Shown: positions 23,955 to 35,700, counted from the stretch's first letter. The stretch is 64,000 bases of DNA from Cristatella mucedo (GCA_009760855.2 WPIO01000105.1:722001-786000); one strand, 5' to 3'. The notes: generated by a model from the sequence alone, not told the origin. Program-made: numbers and translations.

Positions 23955-23960
<6 letters not shown>

Positions 23961-24120
23961 AGCTCTGCTAGTTCTGCTCGATCTCTTGGCTGCGTTAGAT
24001 ACGACGATCGGTCAGGCTCTCCCTTCTGGAAGGCTCGTTGTATCGCCTTGGCATCGCTGGATATGCACGTGCGCCGTTGAGATCGCCTCTCAGTGGGTGA
24101 TTTTCAGTGCTTAGATGGCC
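23955..24120 (+). mobile_element. LINE F3 RT fragment
   Basis: It translates in pieces to 'LLVLLDLLAALDTTIGQALP', which matches the conserved RT segment (LLV-LDLSAAFDTIDH type) of non-LTR elements; compare 58217-58265. It is short and mutated. Confidence 0.5.
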
Positions 24121-24204
24121 AATCCAAGGCCAATGGTCATCCCAGTGAGCCTCTAAAGTATAGAATACGCTAGGAATCTTTTCTACGTCAGCTTACTTTA
24201 ATAA

Positions 24205-24233
24205 TCAAAGCTCTCTCTCTCTCTCTCTCTCTC
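24205..24233. repeat. (CT)n microsatellite
   Basis: A CT run of about 25 bp. Confidence 0.8.
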
Positions 24234-24329
24234 AATCTCTATCGTCAATAAAACCATCGATTCAGGGCTTAATTGCTACTCAGATAACTCACACCTCACT
24301 CAATGTGCACGAATAGCAACAAAAGAAAA

Positions 24330-24492
24330 CAATGTCAGCTGATTTAAACATCTCATTTATGAAGTAGCAGGTAAGCCGTAACGGATATAACTCACCACTG
24401 CAGTGGACAATAAAAGGAGCTACCGGGTTGAAGCACCTAGAAAGAGGTTGAGTTCTCTGAGAGCGCTTTATCAAGTGCATTATTATTATTGA
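24330..24492 (+). mobile_element. LINE F2 3' tail
   Basis: The block 'cacctagaaagaggttgagt' is followed by 'gcgctttatcaagtgcatta' and ATT repeats, the plus-strand form of the F2 end. Confidence 0.8.
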
Positions 24493-24545
24493 ACCACCGA
24501 TCTGGTCGCGAAAAGTGAGCACCTTAACGCTGGGCAAAGTGACCT
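24485..24545 (-). mobile_element. tRNA-SINE head fragment
   Basis: The minus strand shows the head segment with 'ccttaacgctgggc' (A-box side) and 'gatctggtcgcg'. Similar heads occur at 47640-47710 and 39800-39860. Only about 60 bases remain. Confidence 0.4.
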
Positions 24546-24870
24546 ACACTATGGGGTCTCACTGAACTGTGCAGGGCTCTCCATTGGTCCTCCATCAAGT
24601 AGCATGTTCCAGGTTCTGCCACTCACTTACAGGTCGCTTTTACGTCAAGCTCGGGTCTACGAATTTGAAATACTTGAAATATTGAGATTATTTCCATAAT
24701 TCCACCCTCTTCATTAGCTAAAGGCTTTTAACTGTGCCTCCATTCAAGCTCAAATCTTCTGGAGACCGCGCCTATAGTTCGTAACCTCCCAAAGTGTGCA
24801 ACTGACTCCCGTCTGATGTCATGACATCCCCTAATGTTGGCAAAACAATGGAAAAGTGTAACGTGTAAAT
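24546..24870 (+). mobile_element. LINE F2 fragment (C-terminal coding region)
   Basis: It aligns by eye to 36640-36870: 'ttctgccactcacttacagg', 'ctcccaaagtgtgcaactga', 'catgacatcccct'. Strongly decayed. Confidence 0.5.
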
Positions 24871-26155
24871 GGGATAGCGTACAGCGTACCTCGGAGTAAT
24901 GCACCTCTTTCAAAATTTAAATTGGTGGAGCACTGACAGTGTAATCTAGGATAAAACTGAGAAATGTCTTAATAAATGCAGGTGACACAAGACTGCATGA
25001 GAAACAGATGCTAAGCAGCTGCCCGGTGAAACGCTCCTCCTGTGGAATTCTCTTATATGTCACACTCTTCAGACGGAGCGAGCAGAGACGATTAGCTAAG
25101 GCTCAAGGACATTTATATAAATTAAGAACCGTGCATTTTATGCTCAAGCATCGGCGATATTAGTTATAACCTTATTATAACCTCATGTGCTGCTGCAAAG
25201 AGTTTGAATTGGTAAATGCAGTTCGTGATTAGACAATATAGACTATTTTCTAAACTACCGACAAGTCCTATTCATTTGACTTCAAGAATTTCTAATCTTA
25301 CAGGCACTTCTTCGGCGGAGCTTACGAAAGATGTAATTGGAGTATTTAGCTGTCAGCAACGAGACGAGCCTTATGTAATTTAAGCTCGTTGATCTGTTTG
25401 AAGTTCGGTTCATCGCTCCCGTAGCCAGAGCAGCATTAATGCTCCAAGTCATCCAATGGAATAACTACATCAGACACTATACAAACATCAAAGGCTAAGC
25501 TGAGTACAGTCTTATACAAAATTAAGAGTAAAGTGAATCAACTTTACCGATGCCAATTTGACCTTAAGACTGCATTCAAATTTGTCTTTTAGTACAAGTC
25601 CCGGATAATCAAATCTTGAAAGCATTGGATTTTTCGTAAGACCACGCTAGCGTTCGGCCAAATGGCCGGCGCCTACCGCCGCATGGCCACGCCCTGGCAC
25701 TCAGATCAGATCAGAGCCAAGCAAGTTTAAGTTTAAAATACAATGCAGGAGACTTCCAACTTCACTTCTTGTTTCAGGTGTGCCACTTTTTTCCTCAGAC
25801 AGTTGGTCCTAAAGGCGTACAATGCTGTACAGTCCATCGTTGGCAGCTTTCACGGCCTCCACTCTCTCTAGCGGGCCGCCGCCTTGTTGCAGAGTTGCTG
25901 ATCACGATTGATGGCTGATTGATTGATCACGATTGATGGCTGATACTTTCTTCAGTTCTTTCCATCTCAGATTTGATCTTGAAATAACAATTAGGCGCTC
26001 TCTATTATTACGAAAAAGGAAATAACTACGCAATCGTGACTGGCAGCATAGACTCTTGCTAGGTTCGAGCTGCGGTTGTCACAGTTTACAAAAACTGCCT
26101 TCTCATTTACAGACAGTATTCTCTGTTGGACACCCGAAAATTGGTCAGGCATGAC
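24871..26155. other. no recognisable gene
   Basis: Mostly AT-leaning sequence. A short direct duplication ('gattgatcacgattgatggc') lies at 25900-25945. No open frame above about 70 codons. Confidence 0.45.
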
Positions 26156-26159
26156 TGTG

Positions 26160-26480
26160 GCATTGTCGTATCACAGCCAGTTAAGTAAGCCTAGCTTGTG
26201 TGGTCTAATAGTGTGTCGGTGCTCAGCCACGGCACGCTGGCTCGCCAAAGACGCTGCGTGGCAGTCCGCCTGGCTTGCCCGTCGTGACGGTGTCCGCCTG
26301 CGACAGGCAAGATGGGGCGAGAGGAAGGGAAGGCCAGTTGGAACGCGGACGGAGGGGTGAACGACTGCGTGCCTGTTTCTCTGCGAGCGCCAGCCGAATA
26401 AACGGTGTTTAAAGCCCTTTCGATCGGTGCTTCCGCGTGTCGTCGTGTGTGTAAAAAAGCATCAAGCTACAGCTTGGTCT
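26160..26480 (+). repeat. possible solo LTR
   Basis: A GC-rich block rising abruptly from AT-rich flanks. It has an AATAAA at 26397 followed by a GT-rich stretch (26440-26455), like an LTR R-U5 region. No second copy is in the window, so this is only a suggestion. Confidence 0.2.
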
Positions 26481-27409
26481 TAGTGCTTAACTAGCTCAGC
26501 CTGCAATAGTCAAGTCCATTGAAACAAGGACTTGCTTTAAATCAAGACTGGCATTCTCACTTGAAAGAGTTTTTAATAATATGCACAATTCATTTTGCTT
26601 TTGGCGCCCCCTCGGCCTTGGTGCCCGGGGATGCCTATCCCCCTGCCCGCCCCTTGCTAAGCCTCTGCCCGCTGGTGCAGTGCTTACGCCTAGCACGGGC
26701 AACCCGAGAACCATTTACCCGCGAGTGACCAGCGACCGCTAACTCTCGATCTTCGAGTCAGTGCACCGGCTGAGCCTGCAACCAGAGACCGCGAAGAGAG
26801 CGTTTGAAATGCAGCCGAAGCACAGAACCTGATCTGGGGCTGCTGTAGTACAGCGGCGGCGCAGAGATGACATCTTGCGCCGCAGCTGCTGCTGGGCGCT
26901 AGAGCAGCGACGGACCGCCGCTCGCTGCTTATCGCATTGCTTATCGCATATTATATTATTGCCGCGTCACATCTGCAGCCTCAGGGCCATCTCTCTCCCG
27001 TGACTGTTCTAGCTGCGATGCCACTCCCACCGGGTCGTCATTGTTGAAGGACAGATTTCAGGTCATTACGAAAGAGCGCTTACCTGCATTGCTTTTGTAG
27101 GACACTCCTTGCAGTGCTACACGATGCTAAGCACATGGATATGCAACTGCACAGTGTAGCTTGGCAGAGCTCGGCGACAGGCTGTGAGCAACATATCGAT
27201 CAGCATTGGAGACAGGAGCTGATAGATTTCGTATGCACACGAGAGTAAATGGATGTGGGCGTTCGTGTGCGCGTGTGTGTGCCTGTGCAGATGCGTTTAG
27301 CGTAGCTCATCTATACCATACATAGCTCAGGAACGAGTCGGTGGAGCAAACTAGGAGTCCTTCCATCGGACCTTTAGCAGAGAGCTGCTCAAATGCGCAA
27401 CCCCAGTCC

Positions 27410-27412
<3 letters not shown>
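26481..27412. other. no recognisable gene
   Basis: Mixed-composition stretch without a recognised element or credible open frame. Confidence 0.4.

Positions 27413-27488
<76 letters not shown>
27412..27488. repeat. (CT)n microsatellite
   Basis: A pure CT run of about 76 bp. Confidence 0.95.
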
Positions 27489-27491
<3 letters not shown>

Positions 27492-27577
27492 TAGCACAGG
27501 CATATGTAAGCAATCGTTGGTCGAGTGCTCAAGAGGTACATACAATCCTTGTTTTCTTGCTACCTGGCTGAAACAAA

Positions 27578-27868
27578 ATGCTTGAGCAAAGATTGCTGTC
27601 GAACGCAAGTACAGATGGACGTTTCCCTCCAAGTGTCATTCCTAAGCAGGTTTTCCATAAAAAAAATATTCACCGGACCTTATTTGGAGACGAAGCCTTG
27701 GAAGATGCTCAGGCGTTATTTAATGTTCCGAACTTGTTTTCTTCACCCGTCACCGGCGGCCGCATTTCGTGCAATCAGCGCACCGGCTCACAAGCACCTG
27801 TACAGCAGCAACTAACTCGTCGCTCTAACTTTCAGCAACAATTGTTCTCGGCAGCAGAGATCAAATGA
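27578..27868 (+). CDS. hypothetical 96-codon open frame
   Basis: The translation is non-repetitive, with an acidic segment 'LFGDEALEDAQALFNVPNLF' and then a Q-rich end 'QQQLTRRSNFQQQLF'. It is not a low-complexity artefact, unlike most open frames nearby, and a Q-rich, structure-poor tail is common in retroelement gag-like proteins. No family was recognised, no domain or splice signal supports it, and it could be chance or an exon of a decayed element. Confidence 0.2.
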   Translation: MLEQRLLSNASTDGRFPPSVIPKQVFHKKNIHRTLFGDEALEDAQALFNVPNLFSSPVTGGRISCNQRTGSQAPVQQQLTRRSNFQQQLFSAAEIK

Positions 27869-28633
27869 GTACTCGCTGACTCGAGTTCGATGCATCAGCA
27901 CGACCCAGCTCCTGTGTAACTCCTTACTTTGAAATGGTACTATTCTTCCAATAGAGTGTCGTTTCAGGCTATCATTCTACTAGCGCAGTAGAGCCCGTTT
28001 GTTAGCCATTGCTACACAATGTCGCGAACCCTGACGCTACCGTGTTCCTTAGCAACCCCTAACTATCCCTGCTATTTGTTTTCTATGATGAACGCAGACT
28101 TTAGTAGTACCACGCTCCAATTAATAATAACATTGACATGCGGCGCCTATGGACGCACTGGAGCAGACTGGTAAAGACTTCCGCTCGGTCGACAAGTGCA
28201 GCCGGGTTTTCTTTCGTTGTTCACATTTTGCACTACAAGAACGACGGCTGACTGTGCCGTCTTCGTTTGCTTGCATTGCAACTTGCGCAGCTATCTCAGC
28301 AAGCTGCTTCTCGACGCACTGCCTGCCTCACGTGATCTAGAAGACTCGGTCTTGTGCAAACCGGCACCGCCAAGCAGACACGAACGAACACCTGACTGGG
28401 TGGCGAGCTCGCACGCATCGGACGCCGCCCTGCGCGACTGCTCACGGCGTGCCGCTCTGCTCTCATTTATAAATAGCTAAGAAACTGCACAACTTCTACT
28501 TGACGCCGGCAGCTGTACAATACTGGCCATGCGCTTATTGCTGCGCCTTTTTCAGAGTGCTACCTAGCAGTGTGTAGAGTAGCTAAGGCTAAGTCGGCCA
28601 AGTTCTGCTCATCTTCAAATCGCCACCGCCGGA

Positions 28634-28687
28634 TCGTTCGCTTGGCAACAATCGTTCGCTTGGCAACGATCGTTCGCTTGGCAACGC
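28634..28687. repeat. 18-bp tandem repeat, three units
   Basis: Three units of ATCGTTCGCTTGGCAACR. Each contains GGCAAC, the half-site of an RFX X-box, but no paired palindromic site was seen. Confidence 0.8.
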
Positions 28688-28779
28688 CAGATCACTCGCC
28701 GGGGCAAATAGCTTAGTCAATTTCAGCTCACACACTCGCCTCCCTCTCACGCATAGAGAAACTTGGGCCTCGCCGCGCG

Positions 28780-29440
28780 ATCTATCGTGTCACCTCAACT
28801 GACCAGCTTCCGAGAATTGGGTAGGCACTGTGACTGCGCCGTACAACTCGACGCGGCGCGCGCGCGCGCCGCGTCGGCTTTGCTTCTTTTCCGACCAGCG
28901 AGGACGGCACAATACGACGACGTGCCGACGGAGTGCTGGACGCGTGCGACGCCCGACGGAGAATGGCGCGCGCAATAGTCCAACAACCGCAGGCGACCAA
29001 CTTCCGGAGAAAAACGCAAGATGCCCAAACGGGCTGCTAACTGGCGGCGCGCGCGCATGCGGCGCTCATCCGGCTGAGCAGCACGGCGACGAACGAAGAG
29101 GTAAGACGGACTGCCTGAAAGCTACTGACGCGTAGACGGGGTTCCGCCCTACGACGACCACGACGGGGTCAGTTTAGCCGCAGCGCCGGAGTTAAAACGA
29201 CGACGCATGGGCGCTCGTCCGAGCGAAGTTCTCGCTCTCAAATAAAAACACATAAATATGTAATGCAAACAATGTAGTAACACTTTATTTAAGTGAAGTT
29301 CGCGCTGCCGAGCTACTCGACAGAGCTCGACCCTTCGAGGGACGGTGTCAGCTTTTACAAGCGGTGCACGAATCGCCGCTCGTTCGCCGTTGCAGCACCG
29401 CAATGGCTTAGCAGTCACAGTGCCTACCGGTAGCTTCAAG
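28780..29440. promoter_or_regulatory. CpG-rich block with donor-like site
   Basis: CpG-dense, with CG-alternating tracts at 28858-28872. 'gaagagGTAAGA' at about 29096-29105 is a fair splice donor, so an exon could end there. No supporting homology. Confidence 0.25.
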
Positions 29441-31480
29441 CAATCGGTGACAATCCTTCAAATGACCGGAACAGATAGGCTTTCCGGCTGGGATACGTAC
29501 CGGCGGTGGTGTGTAAAGCGTAGCGTGCGGCGGCACGTCGGCTGAGTCGGCGTCGCCCTGCATTCCTGCAGAACCGCGGGGGAAGAGGGGTTCGCTGAGC
29601 TTGCGTGAGTGCAATTGGCGTCGTCGCACGGTCGGTGACTAGCTGTTACGGTGCGATGTAGACGGGTGTAGACATGCGCAGCTACTCGCGCCGGTAGATC
29701 AAGCGAGAAATATAGGCGCACATATTAGATACGTGTGGGCGTCGTTTGAAACGCTGCGAGTCCTTGATCGACAAAGGACCTATTTGTTCGCCGGCGGAAT
29801 ATCGCCTGTCATTCAACCGATTAGTTCTCCCAACTGAGCGGTAAAAAAAAGAAGTGCGGCAGCCATAGCGCTCCGGCACGGACGACTGACTGCTGGCACA
29901 GCGTGATCTCGAGGAGACGTCCGCTCACACTATTTGGCCCTGGGGCCCTGGCTCCGCGATAAGCAAAGCAGCGCCTAGAATGTTCTGGCTCGCATGCCTC
30001 GTTTCTCGATTCTTTCGGACCCTCTGCATCTGGATTACGTCACGCTAGTCTCGGGATGTCGAAAGCATGCCGACCAGTCTTGCTGTGTGATACTTATATG
30101 TGAGCGAGCCCGGATTTTAGCCATGGCGATCGGCTGCAAGTAGGAGGGCACGATTTTAGAGCCGATCGCAGTCGGCTTGCCGAATCGGCACGCTGCAAAA
30201 GCGGTCGAATTGTACCGCATTTTGTCTGACTCGCGGTAACGTAATTGTTAACTGCGTATCAAATGTCTGCCGGAGAAGTATACTCAGCAAAAGGATCCGT
30301 CCGACATTGTCAGTCATACCCCATAAGCCTTATTAGTGGCAGACGAGACTTGATTCGATTTGACAAAGCCAAAGGTGAAGCCTGCAAGTCGCAATCGCTC
30401 ATGCGACGTCATTTCGGGAGCGGGAGGAGCCTATCCCCATGCGCTGAACTGATCGGGCACCAGCGGTTTGAGATCGTTCAGGATAAATTTTGTTGAGACG
30501 AGGCTGCAGCAGGAGATACTCGTTTTCAGAAGCCAAATGAAATGTCGCGCTGGACTGGATGTGCGAGAAGCCCACGTTGCAGACGATGTGACTAATAAGC
30601 CCGGCTTTATCTACGACAGCTATGGCTATCCAGAGAAGGATAAACCAGCTTACAATAGCTGTCCTGAATATGGTGAAGATTCTCAGTAGAAAGTTCTTAT
30701 TAATTTTTAAAAATTATTAAGTCAAATTAAAATTAAAATTAAATTAAATTACAATTTTAAATTAAAGAAGGCGCCCGCACAGTGGGCGTCTTCTTAAAAT
30801 TCTTATAAATTTTTCAGTCAATAGTCTGAAGAGACAGCAAAGTCGGAAATTGAGCCGAGACTTTGTTACGTTTCTTTTATTAAGTAGCCGAAGAGGCAGA
30901 ACGTTGTTAGGAAGGAGTCAGCGAGAGGCTGGCAGCTCCTAGTGAGCCTGGATTAATACAGTAAGCGCTAGGAATTACTGGGCGCGTACGGGTTGTGATT
31001 TTTAATTAGCGACGTATCACAGTCTGTGGATTTTATAAAAAGATTGCCAGTGAGATCCTTAGCATGTCTCCTAGCAAGCCGCCTAGCAGGACAAACGATG
31101 TCCTAGCTCTGTGAAATATAAAGCGCGACATTGGAATGAAAGCGCGTGGCCTTATTTTCCTGACGTTGCTTGTATTGATTGCTGTTGTGTCCTGCCATGT
31201 TGAGCGTACCTGCATGCATTGGTACTCCTGCGATTCATGAGCCTCGCTCCAGGGTGCATGCACTGCCATTTACAAGTCGCGCATCTGTGAAGTCTGTCTG
31301 GAGCGGTTTTTTTCGCGGTTCGTGGTTTTTTTGGCGGTTCGCGGTTTTTACGCGAAAGATTAGATTATGGACCAACTACATGGATTCCTGTGCTGGCGCT
31401 CTCGCGCGAGCGCTTCTTGTACCGCGCGAGCTTCAATGTCGCAATTAATTTGCTAATTAAAAGTAATGCGCCGTAGCAGG
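29441..31480. other. no recognisable gene
   Basis: Short open frames only. An A/T-only-like patch (30690-30770) of repeated 'aaattaa' and a cluster of near-repeats 'gcggttcgcggttttt' at 31300-31350 are the only structure seen. Confidence 0.4.
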
Positions 31481-31489
31481 ATCGTGAGC

Positions 31490-32900
31490 TGCCACTCACC
31501 GCTCGCCGCTGCTGGCCGCCATCAAGGCTCGTCCTAGTAGCTACGCCGCTGCCGAGTTGCGCCGAGCGCGAGCACTTCTGACCTTCTTTCTCGCGCTCAG
31601 AGGTTAGGGAAGAAGGGCGTCGCGTGCCGCCGAGCGTCTCCTGCTGCTGCTGCCGCTGCTGCTGCAGCGAGAAGCCTCGACAGAAGCCGCGTCGGCCAGC
31701 AGCTGACGGTCAGACGCCTCGTCGCCGCCGCCGCCGCCGCGATCGCTGCTGGCTCGCCCGGGCAGACGGCGAAAACGGGGAGGGGGAGGACGCGCCACAG
31801 CAGACGAGAGCGGTCATTAAGGCAGCGGCCATTAGAGTCAGACGAGTCGGGGGAGGCTCCGGGTCGGTCGACGGGTCGAGAGCAATTGCTGCGAATTTAC
31901 CAGCGCACTGCTACTCGCGCGTGAGATCATTACGGCGCATTATCGCTCCAAATCCTGGCAGCATCGTCAACAGATCAAATGCCACGAGGAGAAACGCTTT
32001 GAAGGTGAGAAGGCACTAACAGATCGCACCGGCGCGCCGACCGGCCAACTGCTGTAGCAGCAGCTGCTTGCAATTGGATCATAATTGACTAGTTGTTGAC
32101 GTTGTAAGGCAAGCCACGATGGCGGAGCCGTCGGCGGAACAAAGAGCAGACGCGCTCGCAGTCAATCGGACAGCAGTATTGTGTCTTGCAACGGGCCGGT
32201 GTACGCGAGAGCAGCGGAGCGAGAGGAGAGGAGCGTGAGGAGAAGAGCGAGAGGAGAGGAGCGAGAGGAGAAGAGCGAGAGGAGAGGAGCAAGAGGAGAG
32301 GAGCGAGAGGAGAGGAGCGAAAGGAGAGGAGCGAGAGGAGAGGAGCGAGAGGAGAGGAGCGAGAGGAGAGGAGCGAGAGGAGAGGAGCGAGAGGAGAGGA
32401 GCGAGAGGAGAGGAGCGAGAGGAGAGGAGCGAGAGGAGAGGAGCGTGAGCGTCGTCGGGGCTAGAGGTGACGGGTCAGTCTGTCAGTGCGCCCGACGGGC
32501 TATCGCACCGAGCCGCATAGAAAGACGCGGGCAGAAAAGCGGACGCCGACGCGGCGAGCGTGCGCTCGCGTCCGCTCGCGCACGCCCGCCGATGGGGCTG
32601 CGAGACGGAGCGGTGGGCGCGAGGGCAAAAGCGGAAAATGCGGAGCAGAGGGAGAGCCGAGGAGCGGACGTGGTTGAGACGTAGGACGATGGCGATGGCG
32701 GCACAGACTGCGAGCGAGCGGTGAGGGAGGCTAGCGAGGGAGACGAGTTAGAGGCTGAGGAGATTTGCGTCCCAGGTGGGGGGTTCGTGAGCACGCGAGC
32801 GATGGGAAAAGTGGCCGATGACCGAGGCCGCCGATGACGACGAATGCAAAATAGTGGCAGTTCGCTGATCAAGCAGGCTCATTTAAGCAGCGGCGGAAGA
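31490..32900. promoter_or_regulatory. CpG island
   Basis: GC-rich block. 'tttgaagGTGAGA' at about 32000-32011 is a strong splice-donor match that could end a first exon. The right half is taken up by a GA-rich minisatellite. Confidence 0.4.
32210..32450. repeat. 14-bp purine minisatellite
   Basis: About 17 tandem units of GAGCGAGAGGAGAG with a few single-base variants (aag, aaa). The plus strand is almost pure purine. Open frames across it give only RGAREEREE-type low-complexity protein. Confidence 0.9.
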
Positions 32901-32939
32901 GCGCCAGCGGCGATCATCCCGCGTGCAGTGGGCAACGAG

Positions 32940-33135
32940 GGTTAGCCTCAATATTTCATTGGTGAGCCGCGATGGCCCACTAGATATGGTGGTTGCTTTT
33001 CATGACCTCAATCCCGAGATCGTGGTTTCGAACCCTACGATGGGTGATTCTTTATTATCGCTGCAAGCGGTGGCGATAGCCTTCATGGCTCTTCTGTTGC
33101 CATGCAAAAAGATGCTGCTAAATCAGCCATTATAG
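32940..33135 (+). mobile_element. tRNA-derived SINE, most complete copy
   Basis: The head GTGAGCCGCGATGGCCCAC carries an A-box-like stretch, and the B box GGTTTCGAACCC lies at 33027-33038. The body 'gattctttattatcgctgca', 'gcggtggcgatagcc' and 'atggctct' follows. It ends near an A-rich patch at 33104-33110. Shares the body with 20803-20952 and 21557-21605. Confidence 0.75.
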
Positions 33136-33239
33136 CTTACTTCGTGACTTAAACCGACGCCCTGACTCGTGAAGTGCGACCAACTTAAACCCTGGGGCTA
33201 GAACCTAAAGGCGAAACGGTAGCGATTCGGCAGCGGTCT

Positions 33240-33960
33240 AAGCGACCGCGAAGGTTAACCGAGTCTCACATTTCCAGACGAGAAAGACGCTCGCGTTGAA
33301 AATCCCCGGCCGCCTAGATCGAAGCCTACGGCGCCGCCTTGGCCGCTCAGATGGTCTCGAGATGACTCGCGCGCGCGCGTGCCTTACAATGATTGGCTTA
33401 AGGTTTTCGCGGCACCGTCCCTCTCGTTGCACATTCTACGCAAGACACGACGACGGATGAGCCGCCGCGCACGAAAATATTTGCGCGCGTCCCTTTTGCG
33501 AACCGAACGATCGCCTCGCTGCTGCACGAAGCTGCTCTGCTTGCACCACCATTTTGTCTCGTGAGCAGCATTTCGCGAAAGCTTTCTTCGAAGTCCTTCG
33601 ACCTCAGAGCAAGCAACACGACACCGGTGGCCGCGTTCGGCAAAGAGGCTGAACCGCGGCTCAATTCTGCGTTCGCTCGCGTCCGTACTGCCATTGCGTG
33701 CTGTCAGGTTGTCCAGCGACGTCAGTGGGTGGGTCGTTCAGCCGGACAGCAGCGAATTCGACTCTGCCCACACGACGACCGACGAATCGAACCGTGGGTT
33801 ATTCGTCGTGCTACTGTTGCGTTAAGAGCAATCGTCAAAGGTGCGTCAAAGCAGGCCCTCTACTGAATGTCACACAGTGCACAGGAAGATGCTGGATGTC
33901 ATGTTGATCTATCCATGGCTCTATCTATGCCTGAGTACGTCCACGCCGCTGTCCCTCCGT
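33240..33960. other. CpG-rich, no certain gene
   Basis: Several 60-100-codon open frames on both strands. A cysteine-containing segment near 33680-33830 was considered for a zinc-binding domain but could not be supported. Confidence 0.3.
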
Positions 33961-33980
33961 TACTGCTCAACCCCCTGTGC

Positions 33981-34246
33981 GGTAGTGCCGCGGTAGTGCC
34001 GCGGTAGTGCCGCGGTAGTGCCGCGGTAGTGCCGCGGTAGTGCCGCGGTAGTGCCGCGGTAGTGCCGCGGTAGTGCCGCGGTAGTGCCGCGGTAGTGCCG
34101 CGGTAGTGCCGCGGTAGTGCCGCGGTAGTGCCGCGGTAGTGCCGCGGTAGTGCCGCGGTAGTGCCGCGGTAGTGCCGCGGTAGTGCCGCGGTAGTGCCGC
34201 GGTAGTGCCGCGGTAGTGCCGCGGTAGTGCCGCGGTAGTGCCGCGG
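33981..34246. repeat. 11-bp minisatellite, about 24 units
   Basis: Pure tandem array of GTAGTGCCGCG. Because 11 is not a multiple of 3, each minus-strand frame cycles through all three readings and gives the same 11-residue unit (ALPRHYRGTTA), which produces three overlapping false ORFs. Each unit contains CCGCGG. Confidence 0.95.
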
Positions 34247-34439
34247 CGCCAGTCGGGTGCCGCCGCCCATTCAGCAGCAGCATTCGAGTGGTCCGCCGAC
34301 TTCAACGCGTCTTCGAGCCAGTTTTCTGAGCGAAGGGGCGGGCGTGCGTCCCTACTTCCGCGCGAGGCCGCCCATTGCTGGACCACTGTGCGCGCCACTT
34401 GCTCATGCAACGCGGCGTCGCGCGTGCACGCGCGCGCCG

Positions 34440-34462
34440 TCGTCGGAACGAGGTTCCGACGA
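34440..34462. repeat. perfect 10-bp hairpin, 3-base loop
   Basis: TCGTCGGAAC, loop GAG, then the exact reverse complement. Confidence 0.85.
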
Positions 34463-34897
34463 AGCGCCGGTTCCCCGGCTCCAATCAATCCTCTGCGATT
34501 GAAGCGAGGGAGACGCCGTTGCTCGAGACCAGTGCATTGCCCCGCAAGGAAGCAATCGTAGTTAAGGTCTCCCGGACGATCCTCTCGAAGTCAACGCCGA
34601 CGGAGACGACACCGGAGCCAGCTGTCCGTGTCCGCGGTCTGGCGTGCAGCGAAGTACGCGTCACTTCCTTGCACGCAAGCCCGGCCCGAGCTTCGGTCGC
34701 ACGCGTTTGAACCCAGTCCGGCGGCTTTCCTCTGCCTAGACTTCCGACGCAGAAGCGAGTGAGGAAACGAGGGAAGGAATCGAGATGGGCGCGGTCGCTG
34801 GCCCGCCCTGCCGCACTATACGGTATTATAGTTCTATTAAACATGATTAATAAAAAAATTCGTTTAAATTTCAAATAGTTATGTTTTAAATATCCTG

Positions 34898-34985
34898 CTC
34901 CGAATTGTCCGCTCCGAAATATGCGCTCCGAAATGTCCGGCGACGAATTGTCCGCTCCGAATTGTCCGGCGCCGAATTGCCCTAG
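34898..34985. repeat. degenerate repeat of CCGAATTGTCCG-type units
   Basis: Six or so units of about 14-17 bp alternating 'gaattgtccgctc' and 'gaaatgtccggcg'. Spacing is imperfect. Confidence 0.6.
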
Positions 34986-35700
34986 AACCCTGCCGCACGC
35001 TGAGCGCGCGCGCGCGGTCGCTAATTGTCAGCGGCCGCGGTAGCGCAGCACGAGCATACTGCCGCCCCGAAAAAGCGTGCACGAGCGCCACGTCGCTCGC
35101 TCGCTCGCGCCGCTAGCGTAAATCGGGGGCTTTCTTGACGGATTGACAGAGTTATCGTCGCTGCCCTAGCGGCCGACTAGCTCTGGGGCCGACAATGCGT
35201 CATTTTCGGGGCCCGGATTCAAACGAGGCTGAGCGAGGATAGACGGCTGCTGCGGCATATCGGTGGACGTAGGCAGCGTGCGAGGTCTTCCGCGATAGCC
35301 GGTCATCCGGGGGGCTTCCGGGAAGGTCACGTGCCAAAACTTGCGCGGCCGCCGGCTTCGTACGCGCAGGTGCTGAAGTAGACATCGGCGGTCGGCTCCT
35401 AGGCTTCGTAGGAAACTTGGAGAATTTGCTTGCTCCGGGTAGTTTTCCACGTCGTTTTCTAGCTTGTCTCCGCCTCCCGGAGGCGTGCCGTCGCGCGGCG
35501 TTTCTCGGTGCGTCGAACCGCCGGCTCCGCGGCTTTTCGCCGGCTTCGCGGCTACGACGCTTTGGCTCCGACTTGTGCCGTGCGCTACGCGCTTCCAGCG
35601 TACGCTAATCGCCGGATGCTCAGTTTACTACCTATACATTATCTCGACGCCTGCTAGAACCAGATCCGGCGCTGATCACCGCTCTCTCTCGAGCAGCCAC

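Larger units (their letters stand above)
34250..35700. promoter_or_regulatory. CpG-rich block
   Basis: CpG-dense sequence with a short-loop hairpin (34440-34462) and a spaced repeat cluster (34900-34985). No exon can be fixed. Confidence 0.35.

Noticed and set aside
28634-28687. RFX X-box array
   Set aside because: Only the GGCAAC half-site recurs; the paired palindromic X-box is absent.
32958-33040. Functional tRNA gene
   Set aside because: A and B boxes are present, but the cloverleaf stems do not pair well and a conserved SINE body follows. Better as a tRNA-derived SINE.
33680-33850. Possible THAP-type zinc-binding domain
   Set aside because: A few cysteines are suggestive, but spacing, the conserved proline/tryptophan core and AVPTIF-like motif were not found.
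33981-34246. CRISPR-like array
   Set aside because: The units are contiguous 11-mers without spacers; a minisatellite in a eukaryotic genome.
33899-34488. Proteins with repeated ALPRHYRGTTA
   Set aside because: An artefact of an 11-bp minisatellite that reads the same unit in all frames.
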